A stretch of 64,000 bases of DNA from Acidobacteria bacterium Mor1 (lineage in GTDB: Bacteria; Acidobacteriota; Polarisedimenticolia; Polarisedimenticolales; Polarisedimenticolaceae): NCBI GenBank assembly GCA_001664505.1, contig CP011806.1, forward strand, positions 3,721,385-3,785,384, written 5' to 3'. Shown piece by piece: positions 53,589 through 61,097 of the stretch. A program made the translations under genes and the position numbers. How positions within the stretch are numbered: the first letter of the stretch is position 1; every line of letters begins with the position of its first letter. The notes beneath the pieces are model-generated. The model was not told the DNA's origin. It saw only the letters and a program-made list of their open reading frames with translations, and did no database searches.

Positions 53589-54686
53589 ATGCCCAAGCGA
53601 AAGAGCGACCGGCCCCGCCGCCACCGGATTCGGAATCCCCGCCGTATCGTCCCCGGCGCGGCTCCCGGCACCCTGCGTATCGACGAGAACGCGCCTCCCC
53701 CCAGGCTTCGGGTGACCGCCTACGACGATCGGGGTGCCTTCTTCGATCAGGAGATTTCCCGGGTCGAAGAGCTGGTCGCGCTGCGCGAGAAGTACGCCAC
53801 GGTCTGGATCGACGTGATCGGATTGGGGGACGCGGCGCTGCTCCAGGCACTCGCGGCGGAGCTCGGATTGCACAAGCTGACCCTGGAAGACGTGGTCAAT
53901 CTCGGACAGCGGCCGAAAGCCGAGGTCTACCCGGACTACATCTACGTCGTCGCCCGGGCGGCGCCGGATCGGCCCGGCGAACACTTCGAGCAGATCAGTC
54001 TCGTGCTCGGCGAGGGTTGGGTACTCACGGTGCAGGAGCATCCGCAAAACCCCTTCGACCCCGTGCGTCGCCGGTTGGCGGAGAAAGAAAGCCCGATTCG
54101 CTCCCGGGGAGCCGACTACCTGCTCTACGCGCTGCTCGACTCGATCCTGGATCCATACTTCCCGCTGCTTGACGTCGTACGGGATCGACTCCAGGGGTTG
54201 GAGGACGAATCACTCGAACGTCCCGAACAGGCGACGCTGGGCCACATTCGATCGCTGCGCACCGATCTGTTGGAACTGCGCCGGGTCGTGGCGCCCCATC
54301 GCGAGGCGGTCCACACCCTTCTGCGAGGGGAGCTGCCGCGCATCGGCGATCAGGCACGCCTGTACCTGGCGGACACCTACGACCACGTCGTTCAGATCCT
54401 CGAACTGGTCGAGGCCTATCGGGAGCTCGGGTCCGATCTGATGAACGTCTACCTGACCAGCGTCAGCAACAAGATGAACGAGGTGATGAAGGTGTTGACC
54501 ATCATCGCCACGATCTTCATCCCGCTCAGTTTCGTGGCGGGGATCTACGGCATGAACTTCGACACCGGTTCGCCGTGGAACATGCCTGAGTTGTCCTGGC
54601 GCTTCGGCTATCCGGCGGTGCTGGGGGGCATGGCGGCCGCGCTGATCGGGCTGGTGCTGTACTTCCGGCGCAAGGGCTGGCTCTAG
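53589..54686 (+). CDS. corA: CorA-family divalent cation transporter
   Basis: A 365-residue protein starting MPKRKSDRPRRHRIRNPRRI. The N-terminal cytoplasmic domain (WIDVIGLGDAALLQALAAEL; LEDVVNLGQRPKAEVYPDYI) and long helix precede two C-terminal helices. IYGMNFDTG contains the invariant GMN motif of the CorA pore, and the end LIGLVLYFRRKGWL is the second helix and basic tail. It imports Mg2+ (or Co2+/Ni2+). It follows the MscS gene. Confidence 0.93.
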   Translation: MPKRKSDRPRRHRIRNPRRIVPGAAPGTLRIDENAPPPRLRVTAYDDRGAFFDQEISRVEELVALREKYATVWIDVIGLGDAALLQALAAELGLHKLTLEDVVNLGQRPKAEVYPDYIYVVARAAPDRPGEHFEQISLVLGEGWVLTVQEHPQNPFDPVRRRLAEKESPIRSRGADYLLYALLDSILDPYFPLLDVVRDRLQGLEDESLERPEQATLGHIRSLRTDLLELRRVVAPHREAVHTLLRGELPRIGDQARLYLADTYDHVVQILELVEAYRELGSDLMNVYLTSVSNKMNEVMKVLTIIATIFIPLSFVAGIYGMNFDTGSPWNMPELSWRFGYPAVLGGMAAALIGLVLYFRRKGWL

Positions 54687-54689
54687 CGG

Positions 54690-55697
54690 CTAGCCCTCGA
54701 CGCTGCGCCAGCGTTCGACCACTTCGGCCAAAATCGAGACGGCGATCTCCTCGGCGGTCAGCGCGCCGATGTCGAGACCCACCGGCCCGTGGATCCGATC
54801 GATCTCCGCCGGCGCGATACCCGCCGCCCGCAGCCGCGCCCGCCGGGCGCCCTGGTTCTTGCGGCTTCCCAGCGCACCGATGTAGAACACGTCGCTGCCC
54901 AGAGCCGTGCTCAGCGCCGGGTCATCGATCTTGGCGTCATGAGACAGCACCACCACCGCCGTGCGGCGGTCGAGCATCAAACCCCGCAGTCCGACGTCGG
55001 GAAAATTGCCGATGATCGACGAGTGGGGGAAGCGTTCGGGGGTCGCGAAAGCCTCCCGTGGATCGATCACCGCGCTCTCGATTCCCGCCGCGGCCGCCAA
55101 CGACGCCAGGCACTGACCGAGGTGGGTCGCTCCGACGATGGCGAGGCGCAGCGGCGGCCCCAGCAGCTCGACGAAACGCCGGCCGCCCTCCTGTTCGAGG
55201 ATCTCGTGGACATCCTGGTAGCGATAGCGCTCGAAGAACTGACGCACCGCGGCTTCGCCGTCGTCACCCGGGGACTCGGGATCGACGGTGCGCTGGGCAC
55301 CCCCCTCCAGGTCGGTGACCAGGCCGATCAGCCCGCGACTGCGATGGGCCTCGAGGATCGCCTCGAAGGTTTCGCCGTGCCCGGGACCGACGAACACCTC
55401 GATGGTGCCGCCGCAGGGTAGGCCGACCTCCCAGGCCATCTCACTGGTCACGCCGTATTTCAGGGTTCGGGGTTTGCCGTCCTGGAGAAACTCGCCGCAT
55501 TCCTGGATTACCGCCGACTCGACGCAGCCTCCCGAGACCGAACCCTCGAAACGCCCATCGGCGTCGACGACCATGCGGCTACCCAGCGGGCGCGGAGAAG
55601 AGCGCCAGGTGCGTACCACCGTGGCGATGGCGGTCTTCCGCCCTTCGGCGTTCCAGCTCGCTGCGGTTTCGAGTACCGACGTTCCCCGTGTCGTCAC
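54690..55697 (-). CDS. XdhC/CoxI-family molybdoenzyme maturation protein
   Basis: A 335-residue protein. SRMVVDADGRFEGSVSGGCV and LPCGGTIEVFVGP are the XdhC/CoxI domain that binds molybdopterin and inserts sulfurated MPT-Mo into hydroxylases such as xanthine or CO dehydrogenase. The Rossmann half (RLAIVGATHLGQCLASLAAA; FYIGALGSRKNQGARRARLR) completes the fold. Its usual client (a Mo hydroxylase) is not in the window; the oxidoreductase at 23065 uses bisPGD and is a different type. It converges with corA. Confidence 0.9.
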   Translation of the reverse strand: MTTRGTSVLETAASWNAEGRKTAIATVVRTWRSSPRPLGSRMVVDADGRFEGSVSGGCVESAVIQECGEFLQDGKPRTLKYGVTSEMAWEVGLPCGGTIEVFVGPGHGETFEAILEAHRSRGLIGLVTDLEGGAQRTVDPESPGDDGEAAVRQFFERYRYQDVHEILEQEGGRRFVELLGPPLRLAIVGATHLGQCLASLAAAAGIESAVIDPREAFATPERFPHSSIIGNFPDVGLRGLMLDRRTAVVVLSHDAKIDDPALSTALGSDVFYIGALGSRKNQGARRARLRAAGIAPAEIDRIHGPVGLDIGALTAEEIAVSILAEVVERWRSVEG

Positions 55698-55778
55698 GTT
55701 TGATTCTCCGCTGCCCGGCCGTTGGTTGGCCTGGCGAGAATCTACGCGAAACGACGCGGTGGCGTAAAGCTCCCCGGC

Positions 55779-57044
55779 TCAGTCCCGGGTTTCCGCGCCC
55801 AGTGCGTCGCGGCGCTCCCGGAAGAACCGGCGCTCCGCCTCGTTTTGGGTCAGCTCCTCGGCGCGGAGATACGCGTCGGAGGCGTCGTCGACCCGTCCCG
55901 AGCGGCGCAGCATGTCCGCCCGCGCCGCCCAGAACGGCGCGTAGCGCTGCAGGTCCTTGATTCCATCGAGTTGCTCCAGCATCGCCAGCCCCGCTTCGGG
56001 CCCTTCGGCAAAGGAGACCGCCACGATCTCGTTGAGCCGAACCACCGGCGACGGTTGGATCTCGAACAGCCGCCGGTAGAGCAGCACGATCTCCCGCCAG
56101 TCGGTGGCGTCATAGGTGGGCGCCGTGGCGTGAACCGCGCTGATCGCCGCCTGCAGTTGGTAGGGGCCCGGCCGCCCGAAGGCCAGGGCGTGGCGCAGCA
56201 CCCGGTCCCCCTCGGCGATCTTCTCCCGGTCCCATACGCTGCGGTCCTGATCTTCGAGGGTGATCAGGTTTCCGTCGCCGTCCACCCGTGCGCCCCGCCG
56301 GGCGTCATGAAGCAGCATCAACGCCAGCAGCCCGGCGATCTCCGGTTGCCCGGGCGCCAGCTCGTGGAGGGTGCGCCCCAACCGGATGCCCTCTTCGCAG
56401 AGGTCCCCCCGGGTGACCCGGTCTCCCGAGGTCGCACCGTAGCCTTCATTGAAGACCAGGTAGATGACCGCCAGCACCGAGGGCAGCCGCTCGGCCCACA
56501 GCTCCGCCGGCGGCACCCGGTAGGGGATGCCCGCGTCCCGGATCTTGCGCTTGGCCCGCACCAACCGCTGGGCCAACGAGGTCTCGGGCACGAGGAAGGC
56601 CCGGGCGATCTCGGTGGTGGTCAGCCCGCCCAGGGTGCGCAGGGTCAACGCGACCCGGGACGGTTCGGACAGGGCCGGGTGGCAACAGGTGAAGATCAGC
56701 GAGAGGCGATGGTCGACCACGGGTTCCTCCGGTTCCCCCTCGGAGTCGCCGGCAGTGGCTTCGAGCCAGCGAGTGAGTTCGTCCTGGCGGTTGCGGGAGG
56801 TGTCCGCCCTGCGGAAGCGGTCGATCGCCTTGCGCCGGGCGGCCTGGAGCAGCCACGCATCGGGGTGCCGGGGAATCCCGCTGCGAGGCCAGTGTTCGAG
56901 GGCGGAGACGATGGCGTCCTGCAACACGTCCTCGGCCAGGTCGAAGTCCCGGGAGTGCTTGACCAGCACCGCCAGCACCCGGCCGTGGTGTTCCCGCACC
57001 GCCGCTTCCACGGCGCTGCGGGATGCCTCGTCTGCCGCCCCCAA
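55779..57044 (-). CDS. ECF42-type sigma factor with C-terminal TPR-like extension
   Basis: A 421-residue protein. The first ~170 residues are an ECF sigma factor (DFDLAEDVLQDAIVSALEHW in region 2.2; LSEPSRVALTLRTLGGLTTT; IARAFLVPETSLAQRLVRAK in region 4). The ~240-residue C-terminal extension (LAVIYLVFNEGYGATSGDRV; ADMLRRSGRVDDASDAYLRA) is the DUF6596/SnoaL-like or TPR region of ECF42 proteins. Start TTG 57044 has GAGGAG eight bases upstream, overlapping the DGPF stop. ECF42 genes always neighbour a DGPF (YCII) protein instead of an anti-sigma factor, exactly as here. Confidence 0.92.
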   Translation of the reverse strand: MGAADEASRSAVEAAVREHHGRVLAVLVKHSRDFDLAEDVLQDAIVSALEHWPRSGIPRHPDAWLLQAARRKAIDRFRRADTSRNRQDELTRWLEATAGDSEGEPEEPVVDHRLSLIFTCCHPALSEPSRVALTLRTLGGLTTTEIARAFLVPETSLAQRLVRAKRKIRDAGIPYRVPPAELWAERLPSVLAVIYLVFNEGYGATSGDRVTRGDLCEEGIRLGRTLHELAPGQPEIAGLLALMLLHDARRGARVDGDGNLITLEDQDRSVWDREKIAEGDRVLRHALAFGRPGPYQLQAAISAVHATAPTYDATDWREIVLLYRRLFEIQPSPVVRLNEIVAVSFAEGPEAGLAMLEQLDGIKDLQRYAPFWAARADMLRRSGRVDDASDAYLRAEELTQNEAERRFFRERRDALGAETRD

Positions 57045-57048
57045 ACCG

Positions 57049-57405
57049 CTACTCCTCGTCGAAGACCATCACCGGCCGGACTTCCACCGAGCCGAAGCGG
57101 CCCGACGGGATCTTCGCGGCGTAGGCGATCGCCTCGTCGAGGTCCTTGCAGTCCAGCAGGTAGTAGCCTCCGAGCTGCTCTTTGGTTTCGGCGAAGGGGC
57201 CGTCGGTGGTCTGGACCTTACCGTCGCGGACCCGCACGGTGGTGGCGCTCTGCACCGAATGCAGGGCGTTTCCGCCGAGCATCACGCCGGCCTTCTGGAT
57301 CTCCTCGGTGTAGGTCCCGTACTCGGCGAAGTGCTGATTCCCCTCGGGGGTACCGGGCTTGGGCTCTTCCTGCTCGTTGGCGTAGATCAAACAAAGGTAC
57401 TGCAT
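57049..57405 (-). CDS. DGPF/YCII-domain protein
   Basis: A 118-residue protein beginning MQYLCLIYANEQEEPKPGTP. TTDGPFAETKEQLGGYYLLD contains the diagnostic DGPF motif, and YAAKIPSGRFGSVEVRPVMV completes the YCII-like fold. Such proteins are the conserved partners of ECF42 sigma factors; their function is thought to be signalling or regulation of the extension. Five bases separate it from the sigma gene. Confidence 0.93.
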   Translation of the reverse strand: MQYLCLIYANEQEEPKPGTPEGNQHFAEYGTYTEEIQKAGVMLGGNALHSVQSATTVRVRDGKVQTTDGPFAETKEQLGGYYLLDCKDLDEAIAYAAKIPSGRFGSVEVRPVMVFDEE

Positions 57406-57415
57406 CGCGGTCTCC

Positions 57416-57949
57416 TTAAGAGTCGGCCCGGGTGAGCACGACCGTCGGTGTATGAGTGACTTTACCCCCTTCGATCAGCTGGGCGCTGTAGTGCAGCCGC
57501 CCCTGGTCGTCGAGGTGCATTTTCCAGCCATGGACATGGTGATCGTCGTGGGATTCGGCGCCGCCCGGAATCCCGTCGCACTCGAAGCTCAGGGTGTTGT
57601 CCACCAGCTTCGGCGCGGCCTTGACCCGCGGACGGTTGCCCATCACGCAGTAGTGGGTCCCGAAGAGGCCGCCCTCTTCCAGGTGGTAGATGGTGAGCAT
57701 CTCCATCGGGGTGCCGACCATCTCCCGCTCCTCGACGGCGTGGCCGCCGGCGGTTACGCGGAACTCGTAGCGCTGATCCCCCAGCTCCTCCCCCTCGAAA
57801 GAACCGAACCAGGCGCCGTCCAGCTGTTTCAAGAACTCGAGGCGCGGATCGGCCGGAACCTCGGGTGCGGAGTGCTGCTGGGCCCGGATACCGAACGCCG
57901 CGACCAAGACCAGGATCAACCCCGCGATCAGGATCATTCTTCGTGTCAT
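57416..57949 (-). CDS. Exported DUF1579-like protein
   Basis: A 177-residue protein with signal MTRRMILIAGLILVLVAAFG cleaved near RAQ. LKQLDGAWFGSFEGEELGDQ begins a lipocalin-like barrel, EMLTIYHLEEGGLFGTHYCV and TLSFECDGIPGGAESHDDHH continue it; the last has a His-rich loop. It lies 11 bases upstream of the DGPF gene on the same strand and is probably in the same operon, a frequent neighbour as ECF42 targets. Confidence 0.8.
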   Translation of the reverse strand: MTRRMILIAGLILVLVAAFGIRAQQHSAPEVPADPRLEFLKQLDGAWFGSFEGEELGDQRYEFRVTAGGHAVEEREMVGTPMEMLTIYHLEEGGLFGTHYCVMGNRPRVKAAPKLVDNTLSFECDGIPGGAESHDDHHVHGWKMHLDDQGRLHYSAQLIEGGKVTHTPTVVLTRADS

Positions 57950-58106
57950 GCCGAACCTCCTTCTGCCCCCGTTTGCCGGGGTTCAGCGTGTAGACGGGCC
58001 CGACCGGCGGAATCGACATCCCGGGTCAAAAAAACTAACCTGAAACGCGGATTCGCCTGTGGGGCCGACGATCTCGGCCCGTGGGCGGGCCGGGAGGCAG
58101 CCAGGC

Positions 58107-58757
58107 GTGAGCGCGGAAGACACCCGAAACGGATCCACCGGCGTCTACGCCACGAGGATTCTCGTGGTGGTGCTGGTGCTGGGCATGTTGGTAGCGGCCC
58201 TCGCCTTGTTGCTCTTGCGGGATCAACTGGTCGGCGAGTTCGAGCCGGTGGCCCAACTCTACGAGGTCGACGCGACCGGACGGCAGCTCCCGATCGAGGC
58301 CGCGACCCTTCCGGAAGGGGAGGTGCTGCTGGCGCTCGAGATTCGGCTCAATCGACCCGGTTTCGTCTACGTCTTCCGCAACGATGCTCAGGGTGAAGAG
58401 ACGCTGCTGTTCCCCCTACCCGGAACCGCGCCGCAGAACCCATTGAAGGCGGGCAGCTACGCGCTCCCCGGAGACGACCCCGCGACCTGGACGGTGTTGG
58501 ATAGCGGTCCGGGGGAAACGGTGCTGGTCGTGGCCTCGGCCGGAAAGCTCTCTCTGATCGAGAACCGGCTTCACGCGCTGCCGGCCGAGGGACCGGGCAT
58601 CCCGGTGGTCATCTCGGAGCCGACCATCGCGCACCGCATGCGCGAGATCGGCGGCTTACCGCTTCAGGCCCCGGCGGATGGTGCCGGCCACCGGCCGGCG
58701 CTGCGCCAGGCGGCCAACAAGGGCGTGCACCTCTGGGAGCTGCGCAGGGGTTCCTGA
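58107..58757 (+). CDS. Membrane-anchored DUF4384-like protein
   Basis: A 216-residue protein. GTG 58107 is chosen; GGAGG lies ten bases upstream and the frame before it is unlike protein. One N-terminal helix (ILVVVLVLGMLVAALALLLL) is followed by a periplasmic domain in which LEIRLNRPGFVYVFRNDAQG and LLFPLPGTAPQNPLKAGSYA are typical of DUF4384, a domain often fused to caspase-like or kinase proteins and also found alone. Its function is unknown. Confidence 0.72.
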   Translation: MSAEDTRNGSTGVYATRILVVVLVLGMLVAALALLLLRDQLVGEFEPVAQLYEVDATGRQLPIEAATLPEGEVLLALEIRLNRPGFVYVFRNDAQGEETLLFPLPGTAPQNPLKAGSYALPGDDPATWTVLDSGPGETVLVVASAGKLSLIENRLHALPAEGPGIPVVISEPTIAHRMREIGGLPLQAPADGAGHRPALRQAANKGVHLWELRRGS

Positions 58758-58799
58758 GGAGCGTCCTGAGGCGGGAAATCCCGGGGCTGAACATAAAGG

Positions 58800-58852
58800 C
58801 AGGCCGGAGTGCCGCCGTTTTGGTCTTGGGGGGACTTGGGCACTCCGGCCTG
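58800..58852. repeat. 14-bp perfect inverted repeat with 25-base loop
   Basis: CAGGCCGGAGTGCC (58800-58813) and GGCACTCCGGCCTG (58839-58852) are perfect complements between convergent genes. It may end transcription in both directions or be a remnant mobile repeat. There is no U-tract. Confidence 0.6.
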
Positions 58853-58919
58853 TAGTCAGAGGGGACGTCTTGGGTTGGGAGCCCTCCGGCTCCCGGATGT
58901 CAGTCAATCACGGCCTCCC

Positions 58920-59159
58920 TCAGGAGGCGATCTGGCTGGCCTGGGTCACCTGCGGACTCAGCAGGTCAGCCACCTCGCAGCCCAGCGCCTGGGCAATGTG
59001 GGCCAGGGTCGTGATCCGAACCGGTCCGCCGTACTCGGCCCGTTGGATCGTACGCATGGTGTAGCCCGCCCGGTCGGCCAGGGCACCCTGGTCCCAACCT
59101 CTCAGGAATCGCTGCTTTCTGATGGCGGCTCCGTTCGTTTCCACACCCCTCGGCATCAT
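58920..59159 (-). CDS. Small XRE-family HTH regulator
   Basis: A 79-residue protein almost entirely composed of an HTH_3-type domain: IRKQRFLRGWDQGALADRAG (helices 1-2), YTMRTIQRAEYGGPVRITTL (helix 3) and IAQALGCEVADLL. I chose the first of two adjacent ATGs (59159), with GGAGG about seven bases upstream; the longer frame to 59426 crosses the operator region. It is divergent from the larger HTH/TPR regulator at 59443. The two GCTTACGG inverted repeats between them are the likely binding sites for one or both proteins. Confidence 0.82.
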   Translation of the reverse strand: MMPRGVETNGAAIRKQRFLRGWDQGALADRAGYTMRTIQRAEYGGPVRITTLAHIAQALGCEVADLLSPQVTQASQIAS

Positions 59160-59291
59160 GGTTCCACCTCCGTTCTTGGCCCGGCTCGGGCTGTCTTCGT
59201 CCCGGGAAACCGGCTTCTCCCGAGGGACAAGTGGGTTTTTACGGTGATTCCCGGAATCGTGAAGAATCTTCCGGGTGAAAGCGGTCACATT

Positions 59292-59312
59292 GCTTACGGC
59301 CGATCCGTAAGC
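59292..59312. promoter_or_regulatory. Palindromic operator 1 between divergent HTH genes
   Basis: GCTTACGG-CCGAT-CCGTAAGC, a perfect 8-bp inverted repeat in the 283-base gap. Confidence 0.7.
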
Positions 59313-59361
59313 GTTGTGACGGTTTCGGACGCTGGAACCGCAGGACCCCCCGCCCGTCAGT

Positions 59362-59389
59362 TTGCTTACGGCTTGTTTCGCCGTATGCT
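59362..59389 (+). promoter_or_regulatory. Operator 2 overlapping a candidate promoter
   Basis: GCTTACGG (59364-59371) and CCGTATGC (59381-59388) repeat operator 1 with one mismatch. TTGCTT (59362-59367), 16 bases, TATGCT (59384-59389) forms a plausible -35/-10 for the regulator at 59443, so binding here should block transcription. Confidence 0.6.
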
Positions 59390-59442
59390 CCCTGCAACAC
59401 AAAGACTCCGGGTACCTTTCCGCCAACCCGAACGGAGGGGGT

Positions 59443-60630
59443 ATGGATTACACACCGAGCCAAGCCACGAGCCGGGACACCGTGGCCGAATTCATTGGAT
59501 CGCGGCTCCGCGTGCAGCGCGCGGCCCTGGGACTCAGCCAGGAACAGCTGGCCCGCAGGACCTCGCCCCGTGTCACCCGCGCCGCCATCAGCCAGATCGA
59601 GAATGGCCTCAATTGTCCCAAGGTCATGGTGCTCGAGGCCCTGACCCGAGCGCTGCATCTCGACGCGACCGAGATCCTCGAGGATCTGCGCCAGTTCATC
59701 GAGCAGGATCACCACGCCCCGGCAGACCCCGAGCGGCTGCGGGTCGAGGCCAAGCTGCACTTCGATCAGGGCAACTACCTCGAGGCGGTGTCGGCCTATC
59801 AGCAGGCGGTCTACACCCTGCGCAGCCAGGTCGAATCCGACCCGGACGCGTTGGATCTGTTGCTGCGGACCCAGATCAACCTGAGCGTTGCATTGCGCCG
59901 CTCGGGTGCCCTGCGTGCCGCGCGCAAGATCGCCGAAGAGACCATCGAGCAGACCGAGCGGCGGCCGATCCTGGCCCGGGCGTACATCGCGCTCGCCGCC
60001 GCCCTGGAAAAGATGAACCAGCTCAAGCTGGGTCTCGTCGCCACCCAACAGGCGGTGGCGTTGACCGACGACTCTGATCGGGCGTTGCGAGCCCAGGCGT
60101 TGAACCAGCAGGGCACCGCGCTGTTCATGTTGTGTCGCTTCGACGAGGCCCACGACGTCTACCGCGCGGCGTTGATCGACGCCCGGGAATCCGGCGACCT
60201 ACCCCACGAGATCAAGATCCTGGGCAACCACGGATTGGTTCTCGCCCGGCGTGGAAACACCAACCACGCCATCGAATTGATCGAGCAGGCGGTGTCGCTG
60301 GCGGCGCGCCACCGCAAGCACGGTGCCCAGGCGTGGCATCTGGCCACCCTGGCTCACGTACTGCTTCGTGCTGAGCGGTTGCACGAAGCTGACGACCGGG
60401 CCCGCGAAGCACTCGACCTTCATCCCGCGGAGCCGATCACGGCGTTCCGCGCCGAGTGGACCCGTTTCCGGGTCGACCAGTTGGAAAACATCGCTCCGAG
60501 GAATACTCGCAGACTCGATCGGCTGACCCGGTACTACCGCCGGGTGCTGCCGGTTCATGCTGCGCCCGAGATCGAGGAGTTCCGGGCATTCACCGGCCTA
60601 TGCGGTTCGGCCGGTGCTGGAGGCAACTGA
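59443..60630 (+). CDS. HTH regulator with TPR domain
   Basis: A 395-residue protein. Residues 15-75 form an HTH_3-type domain (IGSRLRVQRAALGLSQEQLA; TRAAISQIENGLNCPKVMVL). TPR-like helices follow (LHFDQGNYLEAVSAYQQAVY; LARAYIALAAALEKMNQLKL; CRFDEAHDVYRAALIDARES). ATG 59443 follows GGAGGGGG. It is co-transcribed with the small acidic secreted gene, whose ATG overlaps its stop by one base (TGATG). The layout, an XRE/TPR regulator followed by a small exported peptide-like protein, recalls peptide-responsive (Rap/Phr or PlcR/PapR-like) pairs, though that comparison is inference. Confidence 0.85.
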   Translation: MDYTPSQATSRDTVAEFIGSRLRVQRAALGLSQEQLARRTSPRVTRAAISQIENGLNCPKVMVLEALTRALHLDATEILEDLRQFIEQDHHAPADPERLRVEAKLHFDQGNYLEAVSAYQQAVYTLRSQVESDPDALDLLLRTQINLSVALRRSGALRAARKIAEETIEQTERRPILARAYIALAAALEKMNQLKLGLVATQQAVALTDDSDRALRAQALNQQGTALFMLCRFDEAHDVYRAALIDARESGDLPHEIKILGNHGLVLARRGNTNHAIELIEQAVSLAARHRKHGAQAWHLATLAHVLLRAERLHEADDRAREALDLHPAEPITAFRAEWTRFRVDQLENIAPRNTRRLDRLTRYYRRVLPVHAAPEIEEFRAFTGLCGSAGAGGN

Positions 60631-60965
60631 TGCGCTACCTCACCCTGATCACGTTCGCGGCGGCCTTGCTCCTGGCGGGGCCCGCCTTTGCCGAGGACAC
60701 GACCCTCAACAAACACAAGGAAAACACCTTGAGGGATGGCCAGGGCCAATCCATCGGGGATGACTCCGATCCGATCTCCCGTTGGCTGTCGATGGGACCG
60801 ATCAACCCGGACAAGTTGTTCGTGCCGATCGGTGATTTCTGGCACGAGCTGCTCGAAGAGCTCGGCCGGAGACAGGAAGAAGAGGAAGAGGATGAGGATG
60901 AGCCCGAGAGCTTCGGCTTCGTGGGCAACGGCAAGGGCAACGGTGGCGGCCGCACCGTCATCTGA
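60630..60965 (+). CDS. Small acidic secreted protein
   Basis: A 111-residue protein starting at ATG 60630 within the TGATG overlap with the regulator. Signal MRYLTLITFAAALLLAGPAF, cleavage near AEA-like FAED. The mature protein has a conserved-looking WLSMGPINPDKLFVPIGDFW segment, a run of Glu/Asp (EEEEEDEDE) and a Gly/Asn tail (NGKGNGGGR). No family is recognised. Coupling to a TPR regulator suggests it may be a signal precursor or regulated product. Confidence 0.7.
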   Translation: MRYLTLITFAAALLLAGPAFAEDTTLNKHKENTLRDGQGQSIGDDSDPISRWLSMGPINPDKLFVPIGDFWHELLEELGRRQEEEEEDEDEPESFGFVGNGKGNGGGRTVI

Positions 60966-60987
60966 TTCTGCCTGAACTACGGGCAAA

Positions 60988-61013
60988 AAACGGGGCCGAT
61001 GGCGGCCCCGTTT
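60988..61013 (+). terminator. Hairpin after the small secreted gene
   Basis: AAACGGGGCC and GGCCCCGTTT form a 10-bp stem around six bases, 22 bases past the stop; the stem's own TTT and a preceding A-run give bidirectional terminator character. Confidence 0.75.
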
Positions 61014-61042
61014 CCGTAGACTCCGAGGGCCCCTGCCGGGGC

Positions 61043-61069
61043 TAAAGTCCGAAAGATCCCTACCGATAG
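61043..61069 (+). promoter_or_regulatory. Sigma-28 (FliA)-type promoter for the hybrid kinase
   Basis: TAAAGTCC (61043-61050), 11 bases, ACCGATAG (61062-61069). The FliA consensus is TAAAGTTT-N11-GCCGATAA; spacing is exact and all core bases (TAAAG, CCGATA) match. It lies 27 bases before the kinase start. Confidence 0.7.
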
Positions 61070-61097
61070 GCCTTCCGGAAATAGGAAGGCTTTTTTT
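61070..61097 (+). terminator. Hairpin with U-tract at the kinase start
   Basis: GCCTTCC/GGAAGGC stem (7 bp, 7-base loop) followed by seven T's, a textbook intrinsic terminator overlapping the FliA-type promoter and the kinase ribosome site (AGGAAGG). It probably stops read-through from upstream. Confidence 0.7.

Noticed and set aside
55722-57419. 565-residue plus-strand open frame
   Set aside because: Shadow of the ECF42 sigma and DGPF genes.
61021-61095. Riboswitch (c-di-GMP or similar) before the kinase
   Set aside because: The conserved-looking TAAAG and CCGATA boxes fit a sigma-28 promoter with exact spacing; the known c-di-GMP core sequences are absent.
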